Shown here one piece after another: positions 1-8,806 of a DNA stretch of 21,942 nucleotides. The stretch covers positions 1-21,942 of the forward strand of contig CALKUW010000369.1 in assembly GCA_937996585.1 (NCBI GenBank), read 5' to 3'. Source of the DNA: an uncultured Flavobacteriales bacterium (GTDB lineage Bacteria > Bacteroidota > Bacteroidia > Flavobacteriales_D > Sanyastnellaceae). Within the stretch, counting starts at the first letter, position 1; every line of letters starts with the position of its first letter. The translations under genes were made by a program, and so were the position numbers. The notes beneath the pieces are model-generated. The model searched no databases. It was not told the origin of the DNA and worked only from the letters and a program-made list of their open reading frames with translations.

Positions 1-663
1 GACATGATCCGCTCGCTGGATCCCGACATCCTCTGCTTCACAGGGGACCTCGTCAATGACCACAGCGATGAAGCTGAGCCGTGGATCGAGCGCTTCAAGG
101 CGTTGGAGGGGCGATACGGGAAATTCAGCATCCTCGGCAACCACGACTACGCCGACTACGCGCGCAGGACCGACGAGGAACGGGAGGCCGTTCGCTCGAG
201 GATTCGGGCCATCCACGGAGAGATGGGCTTCGATCTGCTGCTCGATGAGCACCGGGTGCTGGAGATCAACGGAGAGAAACTGTTGCTGGCCGGGGTCCAG
301 AACTGGGGGAGGGGATTCCGTCAATCCGGCGACCTCGACAAAGCCCTCCAAGACACGGACACAAAGCTTGCCACCGTCCTGTTGAGCCACGATCCGACCC
401 ACTGGGAGGACCGGGTCATGGGGGGCAAAGCACCGGTGGAATTGACCCTGTCGGGGCACACCCACGGCATGCAGATGGGCCTCGAACTGCCCGCCCTGGG
501 CATCAAGTTCTCGCCGAGCCGGCTGCGCTACAAGCGCTGGGGCGGATTGTACACCGAGGGCAACCAGCACCTCCACGTCAACCGCGGTTTCGGCATGCTC
601 GGCTTTCCGGGCCGCATCGGCATGCCCCCTGAAATCACCGAACTGACCCTGAGGAAGGCCTGA
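1..663 (+). CDS. Metallophosphoesterase (calcineurin-like), 5' end cut off by the window
   Basis: This is the C-terminal 220 or so residues of a calcineurin-type metal-dependent phosphoesterase. Visible metal-site motifs, in order, are GDLVND (around residue 15 of the fragment), GNHD (around 46), a histidine in LLSHDP (around 129) and GHTHGMQMG (around 152). The usual first motif (D-x-H near the N-terminus) is absent, and the frame is open to base 1, so the real start lies upstream and the ATG at base 4 is probably internal. The family hydrolyses phosphoesters using a two-metal centre. Many Bacteroidota members carry N-terminal membrane helices, which would be outside this window. The substrate cannot be told from the sequence. 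ettA follows after 29 bases on the same strand, so co-transcription is plausible. The family call is firm and the specific role is unknown. Confidence 0.9.
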   Translation, partial: DMIRSLDPDILCFTGDLVNDHSDEAEPWIERFKALEGRYGKFSILGNHDYADYARRTDEEREAVRSRIRAIHGEMGFDLLLDEHRVLEINGEKLLLAGVQNWGRGFRQSGDLDKALQDTDTKLATVLLSHDPTHWEDRVMGGKAPVELTLSGHTHGMQMGLELPALGIKFSPSRLRYKRWGGLYTEGNQHLHVNRGFGMLGFPGRIGMPPEITELTLRKA

Positions 664-692
664 GTACCTTCCCGGTCCCATTCACGACACCC

Positions 693-2377
<1,685 letters not shown>

Positions 2378-2378
<1 letters not shown>

Positions 2379-3289
2379 TGTCGGAAAGCGGCTATGTTGG
2401 CCGCTTTGCGCCGTCCCCGACCGGACGGTTGCACATGGGCAGCCTCGTGGCGGCCGTCGCCTCCTGGTGCGACGCCCGTTACCATGGTGGGCGTTGGCTC
2501 GTGCGTATGGAAGACCTCGATCCTCCCAGGGAGGTTCCTGGTGCGGCCGATGATATCCTGCGGACATTGGAATCTTTCGGCCTCCACTGGGATGATGAGG
2601 TCGTGTTTCAATCCCGGAGACATGAGCATTACCTCGCGGCACTGCAGGAACTTCATGAACAGGGAAGGGTATTTCCCTGTGCCTGTTCGCGGAAGGAGCT
2701 TTCCGGACAATCGGTCTATCCGGGACATTGCCGGGACGGCTTGTCCCCCGGCAGGACCGGTCGATCCGAGCGGTTCAGTTTCCATGCGGGAACTTGGAGC
2801 TGGCAAGACGCAGTGCAGGGCGCACAGGTTTTTGATGCCAAGCTCCTGGGCGATTTCGTGGTTCGGCGGGCAGACGGTCTATGGGCCTATCAGTTGGCAG
2901 TCGTGGTGGACGACATTGCACAGGGCGTCAATGCCATCGTTCGGGGTGCCGACCTTTTGGACAGCACACCGCGCCAGTTGGCTCTGCGCGCCGCGCTCGC
3001 CCCGGAATTCCCCGTTTCCCATTGGGCGCACCTCCCCATACTTGTCAATGCGGAAGATCAGAAGTTGAGCAAGCAGACCCTCGCAGCGCCCATTGATCCG
3101 GAACAGGGGGGCAGCCACCTTCTTTCGGCACTTGAGATCCTGGGCCAGCCCGTTGAAGACCTCAGAGGGGAAGACCAAGGCAATCTGGAAGAACTACTCA
3201 ACCGGGCTGCGGCGCGTTGGGACATCCGCAAGGTGCCCATGGGACCCATTCACTGGCAGGGTGAAGGGCAGGGAGCGGGAAGGGCTTGA
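2378..3289 (+). CDS. gluQ: Glutamyl-Q tRNA(Asp) synthetase
   Basis: This 303-residue protein is a shortened GluRS paralogue with a class I synthetase fold. The family activates glutamate and attaches it to the queuosine at position 34 of tRNA-Asp. Visible features are the HIGH-region motif FAPSPTGRLHMGS (10-22), a zinc site made of C101, C103, Y114 and C118 (CAC, then YPGHC), and KLSKQ (229-233) in place of KMSKS. The anticodon-binding domain of true GluRS is missing, as expected; E. coli GluQRS has 308 residues. The ATG at 2378 overlaps the ettA stop and puts the motif at the usual distance from the N-terminus. The open frame extends 33 codons further upstream, but those codons lie inside ettA and look like noise. 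The last 40 bases overlap the 3' end of the opposing hydrolase gene. Confidence 0.95.
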
Positions 3290-4179
3290 AATGAACCTTC
3301 CTCAGAGAAGAATTGGGTAGAAGAAGCCCGTCTTGTTTCGGCTGAGCGAAGCCAAGGGATCAGCAACTCCCGGATTTTTGGTGAGAGCATGCCGCTATTG
3401 CAGACGCTATGGTCACCCGAACATACCCCAATGAACATGGCGGCATGTTCGTTCAAGGTCATGCGCTCAGCCCAACATTGACCGCCGCATAGAGCCCAGG
3501 CTCCCGGAGTTCCCGGGGCACATTGACGGTGCAGGGCATCTCCACAGGGTACGATGGGATCGCAGAGCCCGTGTACACCGAAGAACGGAGCGGGATTATG
3601 GGGCATCGGTACCGTGGTGGAGATGGCCCCGGCAAAGCTCACCACACCGATGAATGGCGAGGATGCCTGACCGTATCCGGCCCACATGGCTGCTTCAGCT
3701 CCTGCCGAACTGCCCATGACAACCCACTGCTCCGGCAGCGGGAGGGAAGATGCTTGGAGCCAACCATGGGCAGCCATGAGGTCTTCCACTGCAGATTCCA
3801 CTGCACGCTGCTTTTCCCCGGTGGGAATGGAACAACCAAACCCTTTTCCGGCCATGGTCAACCGATAGGATATGCTGGCGGAAGGAATGCCGCTGGCCGC
3901 AAGGGAATCGAGCAGGGACACATGCGGGCCCCTGTTTCTCTGTCCGGCACCGAATCCGCCTCCGTGGAGAAAGATGACACCGGGGATACCCGCTTCTTGC
4001 GGATGGGGAATGCGCAGGTCCAATTGAAGGGTATCACCATCAACAATCGAATGGGTCCATGAACTGTGCGCGACGGAGTCGGGACGGAACATGGAGTCTT
4101 CGGCAGCATGACTGTTCGAAGTGAAGTCACAATGAGCAAGAGCCAGGAGGGGCAGGACCCCCAAGGCGATCAGTCTCAT
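3250..4179 (-). CDS. Secreted alpha/beta-hydrolase (esterase/lipase-like)
   Basis: This 309-residue alpha/beta-hydrolase has a hydrophobic N-terminal export signal (about residues 1-16, LIALGVLPLLALA). The oxyanion motif HGGG (72-75) is followed by the nucleophile elbow GSSAG (156-160, Ser158), and Asp207 and His257 are candidates for the other two triad members. The HGGG plus G-x-S-x-G pattern fits the hormone-sensitive-lipase/BD-FAE-type esterases, so carboxylester cleavage outside the cytoplasm is likely, but the substrate is unknown. The protein contains 11 cysteines, many in the C-terminal third, suggesting disulfides. C17 follows ALAH, which is a poor lipobox because His sits at -1, so lipidation is uncertain. 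The ATG overlaps the xerD stop (ATGA), indicating translational coupling. The 3' end runs 40 bases into gluQ on the other strand. Confidence 0.85.
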   Translation of the reverse strand: MRLIALGVLPLLALAHCDFTSNSHAAEDSMFRPDSVAHSSWTHSIVDGDTLQLDLRIPHPQEAGIPGVIFLHGGGFGAGQRNRGPHVSLLDSLAASGIPSASISYRLTMAGKGFGCSIPTGEKQRAVESAVEDLMAAHGWLQASSLPLPEQWVVMGSSAGAEAAMWAGYGQASSPFIGVVSFAGAISTTVPMPHNPAPFFGVHGLCDPIVPCGDALHRQCAPGTPGAWALCGGQCWAERMTLNEHAAMFIGVCSGDHSVCNSGMLSPKIRELLIPWLRSAETRRASSTQFFSEEGSFQALPAPCPSPCQ

Positions 4180-5135
4180 GCCTTGATGTTGCGCGGATGG
4201 AATTGCTCCATCTGCTCACGCAGGTAGTTCTGGTCGAGGTGCGTGTAGATCTCGGTTGTACTGACCGAACTGTGCCCCAACATTTCCTGCACCACACGGA
4301 TGTCGGCTCCACTTTCCATCAGGTGCGTGGCAAAGGAGTGGCGGAAAGTATGCGGGCTGACTTGTTTCCGGATACCAGCCTCATGGGCCGTCCTTCGCAG
4401 CATGGTGAAGACCATCTGACGGGTCAATTCACGTCCCCTGCGACCGAGGAACAACGTATCCTCATAACCGGGCTCGATGTCCACGAACTTGCGGTATTCC
4501 TCAATGTAGCGGGCAATGGTCTCAAGGGCCAACTCGCCAATGGGAATGATGCGCTCCTTGTTGCCCTTGCCGATGACTTTGACGAAACCGTCCACCTCGT
4601 CGATGCAGCTGAGCCGCAGTCCAACGACTTCCGACACACGAAGACCACAGCTGTACATGGTCTCGAGAATGGCCCTGTTGCGGATGCCTTCCTTGCGCGA
4701 GAGATCAATGGCTTCGATGATGGCCTGAATCTCCTGAATGGCGAGAACATCCGGCAATTTGCGCTCCGGACGGGGGGAGTCCAACAACTCCAAGGGGTCC
4801 CGTTCCACAATGCCCTCGAGAATCAGGTATTTGCAGAAGTTCCGGACGCCACTGAGAATGCGGCTTTGGCTGTTTCGGCTGAGCCCCTCGTCGAAAAGCT
4901 GGGCGACGAAGGCATCAACATGGGTGGTCTCGAACCCACTGGGCTCGAAGGGAGGCTGTGCCAGATTCTGGGCAAAGAACGCCAGACGTTGCACGTCGCG
5001 GGCGTAAGCTTCGATGGAGTTGCTGCTCAATCCCCGCTCGAGCTGCAGCCAAGAGCGGAATCCCCTCATACAGACAGTCCAGCCCGCCGATTTAGGCAGG
5101 GTGTTCTCCCGAGGGTTGGACGGCACGTTACTCAT
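4176..5135 (-). CDS. xerD: Tyrosine site-specific recombinase XerC/XerD type
   Basis: This 319-residue tyrosine recombinase has a SAM-like core-binding domain (about 20-110) and a catalytic domain (about 130-310). All catalytic residues are visible: Arg166 in CGLRVSE, the lysine of GKGNKER (189-195), His262 and Arg265 in HTFRHSF, His288 in LGHSS and the nucleophile Tyr297 in EIYTHLD. Length and spacing match housekeeping XerD (about 298 residues) with a slightly longer N-terminus; Met23 is an alternative start. The family resolves chromosome dimers at dif during division, and Bacteroidota usually call this gene xerD. No attachment site, integron cassette or transposon end is seen beside it, so a housekeeping role is preferred over a mobile integrase. 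It starts 24 bases after the SPOR-like gene and overlaps the hydrolase gene by four bases. Confidence 0.92.
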   Translation of the reverse strand: MSNVPSNPRENTLPKSAGWTVCMRGFRSWLQLERGLSSNSIEAYARDVQRLAFFAQNLAQPPFEPSGFETTHVDAFVAQLFDEGLSRNSQSRILSGVRNFCKYLILEGIVERDPLELLDSPRPERKLPDVLAIQEIQAIIEAIDLSRKEGIRNRAILETMYSCGLRVSEVVGLRLSCIDEVDGFVKVIGKGNKERIIPIGELALETIARYIEEYRKFVDIEPGYEDTLFLGRRGRELTRQMVFTMLRRTAHEAGIRKQVSPHTFRHSFATHLMESGADIRVVQEMLGHSSVSTTEIYTHLDQNYLREQMEQFHPRNIKA

Positions 5136-5159
5136 CGTAGTTCGTTCTAATCGCAGCCT

Positions 5160-6341
5160 TTAGGGTGACCACTCCTGTCCGGTCCGGGTCAGCGCTTCCT
5201 GCACCGGAATCCTTTTGCTCATTCTCCTCGCAACAACGAACGGTCCTATGAAGGCATGCCCATTGCTCACTGTCTCCCTGTGTCTTCGCGCTTCTTCGTA
5301 TTCCAGGAATGATCCGCTCGTGTATTTGAACCAACCATTCACCTCCTCTTCGACCAAAGGCGAGCCAAAATTCAGCTTCTCTTTGAAATAATCGGTAACC
5401 ACCCGCTCTTTACTCGCGGAAACCTGCACTTCAAAGGTGACATCCACTGCCGTGAGTGCCGTGTCAGCATCTTCTACCGAATTCGGTTCGTTATCAGAAA
5501 TAACGGGAATTTCAGCGGGTGCATCCCCGTCCACATAGGATAATGTTCCTATAATCTCACCGGACATGGATAAAGGGCAGTAGTCCAACCTATAAGTCAC
5601 GGCTTCGTCCTCTTGGTAGTCAAACCAGATGGACTCGAGCTGCCTTCCGTTGAGCTGAGTGACACTTCGGCCCGCACCCAGGACTTCCGCAGGGCAACCC
5701 TCGGGCAATTGCTCGGTGAGTTTGACAAATCCTCCTTCAGGTATGCCGCGGAGCTGAACGGTACAAACAAACCCACCTTGTTCGAGCGCCTCACAGGAGC
5801 GGACGGCATTTGTTTGAATGGATTCCTCGGATACGGTACTTCCCATTCCCGGAACGGGGTTTTCGGCGGAGGGTATTTCACCTCCTACCCGGTTCTGTCC
5901 CGTGTCCGCGACTTCGAAATGGAATGGGGCCGGCCGCACGGAAACGCGGTCGTTGTTGCGTATGAAGCTGAAGTCCCATTCAATCGTGCGCGTTCCCGCC
6001 GGCGCAGACGGAGCCACTTCGAGGTCAAGCAACATTTCGAACGAATCTGCTTCCGGCAGTTTCAGCCAACTGATGACGGCGACATTGCGTTCATCATCCA
6101 CGGTCAGACCGCCACCGTGGAGTTGCCGGGGGACGATGCGGCAATCTTCGGGTAGGGAGATCAGGATGCGGCCGAAGTACTCCAGTCCACCTTTGGTCAC
6201 TGTGATGGAGAATGGTGTGCTCGTGCCTGGTGCAGGGTTTCTCGGAAGCTGACCTTCGACCACGACTCCGCCGGGAATGGCCATGGCCAGCAGGACCGCC
6301 AGGGTGAGGCCGAAAAGCATCCAACGCATGGGAAGGTACAT
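5160..6341 (-). CDS. Exported envelope protein with C-terminal SPOR-like domain
   Basis: This protein of up to 393 residues is not recognised as a named family. A hydrophobic stretch at 8-22 (LFGLTLAVLLAMAIP) looks like a signal peptide; Met5 (base 6329) is an equally good start. The N-terminal third (about 31-145) reads as a beta-sandwich with alternating strands, and the centre (about 185-290) carries a second beta-rich stretch with paired cysteines. The C-terminal segment from 336 (GWFKYTSGSF, then an EEAR helix, then FVVARR..KRIPV) has the strand-helix-strand pattern of SPOR domains, which bind denuded peptidoglycan at division sites in known proteins. Together with the adjacent xerD this hints at a cell-division or envelope role, but that is inference. 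It is the first gene of the minus-strand group, 24 bases ahead of xerD. Confidence 0.75.
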   Translation of the reverse strand: MYLPMRWMLFGLTLAVLLAMAIPGGVVVEGQLPRNPAPGTSTPFSITVTKGGLEYFGRILISLPEDCRIVPRQLHGGGLTVDDERNVAVISWLKLPEADSFEMLLDLEVAPSAPAGTRTIEWDFSFIRNNDRVSVRPAPFHFEVADTGQNRVGGEIPSAENPVPGMGSTVSEESIQTNAVRSCEALEQGGFVCTVQLRGIPEGGFVKLTEQLPEGCPAEVLGAGRSVTQLNGRQLESIWFDYQEDEAVTYRLDYCPLSMSGEIIGTLSYVDGDAPAEIPVISDNEPNSVEDADTALTAVDVTFEVQVSASKERVVTDYFKEKLNFGSPLVEEEVNGWFKYTSGSFLEYEEARRHRETVSNGHAFIGPFVVARRMSKRIPVQEALTRTGQEWSP

Positions 6342-6420
6342 GCCGCAAGATTCTCCATGTCCTTATCGATTTTGTGTGGTGGCGTGACATCTGCACACAC
6401 CGGCATGTGGAAGACCCGGC

Positions 6421-6457
6421 CCAAAAGAAAAATCCCGCGGTGACGTTTCACCGCGGG
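6421..6457 (-). terminator. Strong intrinsic terminator on the minus strand
   Basis: CCCGCGGTGA (6434-6443) pairs perfectly with TCACCGCGGG (6448-6457) around a four-base loop. On the minus strand the stem is followed by ATTTTTCTTTT, a good U-tract. It would stop transcription coming from about 6460-6720 on the minus strand, where no established gene exists. On the plus strand there is no T-tract, so it is directional. Confidence 0.85.
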
Positions 6458-6474
6458 ACTACTTAACCAAATTA

Positions 6475-6720
6475 TCACTTGATGCTCAGCCAGCCGAAGC
6501 TGGCCTTCTCACTTAAAACCGTCGCAAGATAGATGTCGCCATGACCGCTGATGCCTGCTTTGGTGCCAATCTTATCCAATCAGTGGTGTTCATTATGTTG
6601 AGGTTGGTACTCAAAATGTTCCACAGTCTGCAGTGCCTGAACGAAAAGCTGGAGGTTGTGGATGTCAGGGGTAGCGCCTAATTTTGCGCCCCCGATATTG
6701 ATATAGATGAAAGAAGGCAT
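6475..6720 (-). other. Possible small gene remnant or structured RNA ahead of the minus-strand terminator
   Basis: One minus-strand frame runs from an ATG at 6720 to a TGA at 6475, interrupted once by an in-frame TGA at 6580-6582. Both halves use codons resembling the neighbouring genes. The first half is 46 codons and the second ends in ...EKASFGWLSIK. An ATG at 6594 in another frame reads MNTTDWI and would join the second half if one base were restored near 6575. The 3' half also contains GCCAGC-TTCG-GCTGGC (minus strand, 6504-6489), an exceptionally stable RNA tetraloop hairpin, and the terminator follows directly. The region could be a decayed small gene, two tiny overlapping genes or a non-coding RNA. 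No match to tmRNA, RNase P RNA or SRP RNA core motifs was seen. The 5' part overlaps rpmE2 on the other strand. Confidence 0.35.
6656..6686 (+). promoter_or_regulatory. Bacteroidota-type promoter for rpmE2
   Basis: TAATTTTG at 6679-6686 is a full match to the Bacteroidota -7 consensus TAnnTTTG. A TTG at 6656-6658 stands 20 bases upstream, as expected for the -33 element. Transcription would begin around 6690-6695, leaving a short leader before the rpmE2 ATG at 6707. Confidence 0.6.
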
Positions 6721-6961
6721 CCATCCCGACAATTACCGCACCGTCATTTTCAGGGATTTGACGGCAGACTGGCGCTTCCTCGGGAAGAGCTGTGCAGAGA
6801 GCAAGGACACGGAGAAGTGGGAAGACGGTAATGAGTACCCCGTCATCAAAGTGGAGGTGAGCTCTGCAAGCCATCCCTTCTACACTGGAAAGAACACCCT
6901 GGTGGATACGGCTGGTCGCATCGACAAGTTCCGCACCCGTTACGCCAAGCACAAGAAATAA
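6707..6961 (+). CDS. rpmE2: 50S ribosomal protein L31, type B (zinc-free)
   Basis: This 84-residue ribosomal protein L31 starts KEGIHPDNYRTVIFRD and contains HPFYTGKNTLVDTAGRIDKF, the conserved C-terminal L31 signature. It is longer than zinc-binding L31 (about 70 residues) and has a single cysteine instead of the CxxC pairs, so it is the type B form. In many bacteria that paralogue replaces the zinc form under zinc limitation; in Bacteroidota it is often the only L31, so zinc control should not be assumed. The protein sits at the bridge between the ribosomal subunits. The gene stands alone, with its own promoter and a bidirectional terminator 27 bases behind its stop. Confidence 0.95.
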   Translation: MKEGIHPDNYRTVIFRDLTADWRFLGKSCAESKDTEKWEDGNEYPVIKVEVSSASHPFYTGKNTLVDTAGRIDKFRTRYAKHKK

Positions 6962-6982
6962 GCTCAAGTCTTTTCAGACATC

Positions 6983-7010
6983 AAAAAGCCCGGCATTTGC
7001 CGGGCTTTTT
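6983..7010. terminator. Bidirectional intrinsic terminator between rpmE2 and ribB
   Basis: A5, then GCCCGGCA (6988-6995), a minimal loop, TGCCGGGC (6998-7005), then T5. The symmetrical A and T tracts give a U-tract on either strand, so it can end both rpmE2 (+, stop at 6961) and ribB (-, stop at 7031). The two convergent genes share this one element. Confidence 0.9.
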
Positions 7011-7030
7011 GATGGGTAAAGTTTCCATCA

Positions 7031-8182
7031 TCAAACGGTGGTTGTACTCGGTACGACTTCGGTGATTTCGAGGCCGTAAAGGGTCATGCCCTTGGTGACG
7101 GATGCCGTGTCGCTCATCAAACGCAAGCGCCTGATGCCGAGGTCCCTCAATATCTGAGCGCCAAGGCCGAATGCCCGTCCTTGGCGTCGGGCCACATCGG
7201 CAGCGCCGACTTGTTCCGTTCCGTCCCCCGTTTGCTCTGGTGGATTGTGAGCTCCTAGGGTGGCTTCGAAGCTGGTCGGGGCTTTCTGCAAGTACACCAG
7301 TGCACCGCAGTCCATGTTCCCCAGTGCGGCCAACGCCTCATGAAAGGTGCGTCCTTTTCCAATCTCGTCGTCCCCGATAATGTCGAGGTGCGGTTGGCTG
7401 GCATGCATCCTGACCGTTACCGGTGTTTCCGGGGTCCATTGGCCTCGGATGAGCGCAAAATGCTCGCGGTCGCTCGTTGTTTGGCGATAGGTCACCAATT
7501 CAAATCGCCCATGTGCCGTGTCCACCATCCGGCTGCCCGTACGTTGGATGAGCGTGTCATGGGCGATGCGGTATGCGATCAGATCTTCAATGGAGATGAT
7601 CCGCATGTCAAGGCGGTTCGCCATTTCAAGCAACTCGGGAAGCCTGGCCATGGTCCCGTCCGCATTCATGATTTCCACGATGACACCCGCGGGTTCCAGA
7701 CCGGCGAGTCGTGCCAGGTCTATGGCTGCCTCAGTGTGTCCCGCGCGCCTTAGAACCCCGCCTTTCCGTGCTCTCAGGGGGAAGATGTGACCCGGACGTC
7801 CGAGTTCATCGGGACGTGTCTCCGGGTGGATCAGGGCCAGGATCGTCTTGGAGCGGTCCGCAGCAGAAATACCCGTTGTACATCCATGTCCCACAAGGTC
7901 CACGCTCACTGTAAAGGGCGTTTCGAAAGCCGCATTGTTGCGGCTGACCATCAATTCAAGTCCGAGTTCATCGCAGCGGTCCTCGATGAGCGGGGCGCAA
8001 ATAAGTCCACGCCCTTCCATGGCCATGAAGTTGATCAGCTCGGGGGTGGCGAATCGGGCAGCAGCCACGAAGTCGCCTTCGTTTTCGCGGTCTTCATCAT
8101 CCACCACGATGACCACTTTTCCCTGCTTGATGTCCTCAATGGCGTCTTCAATGCGGTCGAGGACCCTATTCGCTGCCGTCAT
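7031..8182 (-). CDS. ribB: 3,4-dihydroxy-2-butanone-4-phosphate synthase with degenerate GTP-cyclohydrolase-II-like domain
   Basis: This 383-residue protein has a RibB domain (about 1-205) and a RibA-like domain (about 210-380). The RibB half is intact: DDEDRENEGD (28-37), HGCTTGISAADRSKT (99-113) and GHTEAAIDLARLAG (148-161) supply the acidic metal site and the sugar-phosphate site. It converts ribulose 5-phosphate to the four-carbon precursor of riboflavin. In the RibA half the three zinc cysteines are lost; the segment after VRMH (257-260) reads ASQPHLDIIGDDEIGKG, and the QEGRGIGL catalytic stretch is gone. GTP cyclohydrolase activity is therefore unlikely, and a separate RibA is expected elsewhere. 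Such fusions are familiar in Bacteroidota. The ATG at 8182 was preferred over an upstream one at 8221 because a -7 box lies directly before it and RibB homology starts there. Confidence 0.92.
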   Translation of the reverse strand: MTAANRVLDRIEDAIEDIKQGKVVIVVDDEDRENEGDFVAAARFATPELINFMAMEGRGLICAPLIEDRCDELGLELMVSRNNAAFETPFTVSVDLVGHGCTTGISAADRSKTILALIHPETRPDELGRPGHIFPLRARKGGVLRRAGHTEAAIDLARLAGLEPAGVIVEIMNADGTMARLPELLEMANRLDMRIISIEDLIAYRIAHDTLIQRTGSRMVDTAHGRFELVTYRQTTSDREHFALIRGQWTPETPVTVRMHASQPHLDIIGDDEIGKGRTFHEALAALGNMDCGALVYLQKAPTSFEATLGAHNPPEQTGDGTEQVGAADVARRQGRAFGLGAQILRDLGIRRLRLMSDTASVTKGMTLYGLEITEVVPSTTTV

Positions 8183-8186
8183 GGTG

Positions 8187-8194
8187 CAAAGGTA
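8187..8194 (-). promoter_or_regulatory. -7 box for ribB, giving a leaderless or near-leaderless transcript
   Basis: On the minus strand this is TACCTTTG, a full match to TAnnTTTG, only four bases before the ribB ATG (8182). Transcription from it would begin at or within a few bases of the start codon. No convincing -33 TTG is seen about 20 bases upstream, so the assignment is moderate. Confidence 0.45.
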
Positions 8195-8230
8195 GCGGGG
8201 GGGAAGGCCTCTTTGGCCCACATTTGCGTC

Positions 8231-8806
8231 ATGATTCTACCTGTTGTGGCATACGGAGACCCGGTTCTGCGCAAGGAGGCTTCGGATGTGGAGCAAGGCA
8301 TGGAGGGACTGGGTACGCTCATCGAGGACATGTGGGAGACCATGTACCGGGCTGAAGGCGTCGGGTTGGCCGCGCCTCAGGTTGGTCAATCACTGCGGAT
8401 GTTCGTGGTGGATGGTTCGCCTTTCGGTGAAGGTGACGAGGGCGATGAGGGGTGCAAGGGATTCAAACGCGTCATGATCAATCCCGTGCTTTTCGATGAA
8501 AGCGAGGAGCAGGACGACATGGAGGAGGGGTGCTTGAGCATTCCCGGTGTTCGGGAGACCGTTCGGCGACCGGTTTCGGTCAAGGTGGAGTACTATGATG
8601 CCGAGTGGGTGTTGCGCGAGGAGTCCCTCACAGGCATAGCCGCCCGCATCGTGCAGCATGAGAATGACCACCTCGACGGCGTCATGATTCCGGATTATGC
8701 ACCGCCCTTGCGCAAGGCGATGATGCAGGGCAAACTCAAGGACATTGCCAAAGGCCGCATTCCTTCGGACTACCCGATGCGTCATCCATCTAAGGGCGGG
8801 CGATGA
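8231..8806 (+). CDS. def: Peptide deformylase
   Basis: This 191-residue metalloenzyme removes the formyl group from the N-terminal methionine of nascent proteins. All three family motifs are present: GVGLAAPQ (43-50), EGCLSIP (99-105, metal ligand Cys101) and HENDHLDG (143-150, ligands His143 and His147, catalytic Glu144). An acidic Gly/Glu/Asp-rich insertion (about 63-76) replaces a short loop. The ATG at 8231 gives MILPVVAYGDPVLR, the standard N-terminus; the open frame upstream lies opposite ribB and is not coding. The gene diverges from ribB with only 48 bases between the two start codons. Its stop overlaps the lipoprotein start (ATGA), so the two are probably co-translated. Confidence 0.96.
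   Translation: MILPVVAYGDPVLRKEASDVEQGMEGLGTLIEDMWETMYRAEGVGLAAPQVGQSLRMFVVDGSPFGEGDEGDEGCKGFKRVMINPVLFDESEEQDDMEEGCLSIPGVRETVRRPVSVKVEYYDAEWVLREESLTGIAARIVQHENDHLDGVMIPDYAPPLRKAMMQGKLKDIAKGRIPSDYPMRHPSKGGR

Larger units (their letters stand above)
6342..6706. other. Gene-poor interval between the SPOR-like gene and rpmE2
   Basis: These 365 bases contain no confident protein gene. They hold, from left to right, the upstream region of the minus-strand operon, a strong minus-strand hairpin terminator (6421-6457), a cUUCGg-loop hairpin (6489-6504 when read on the minus strand), a minus-strand reading frame broken by an internal TGA (6475-6720), and the rpmE2 promoter (6656-6686). A plus-strand frame of 46 codons (6541-6681) lies codon-for-codon opposite the minus frame and is most likely a shadow. 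No clear -7 box was found for the minus-strand operon. Confidence 0.6.

Noticed and set aside
4176..5135. A mobile integrase or integron
   Set aside because: No attachment sites, cassette array, tRNA target or transposon ends are nearby, and size and motifs fit housekeeping XerD.
4197..5150. A 317-codon plus-strand frame opposite xerD
   Set aside because: XerD has all its catalytic residues on the other strand; the plus frame has no recognisable motif and ends where the antisense codon pattern ends.
6541..6681. A 46-codon plus-strand frame before rpmE2
   Set aside because: It lies in codon register opposite the minus-strand frame, overlaps the rpmE2 promoter and has no supporting signal of its own.
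7787..8230. N-terminal extension of def by 148 codons
   Set aside because: The extension is antisense to ribB; deformylase homology starts exactly at the ATG at 8231.
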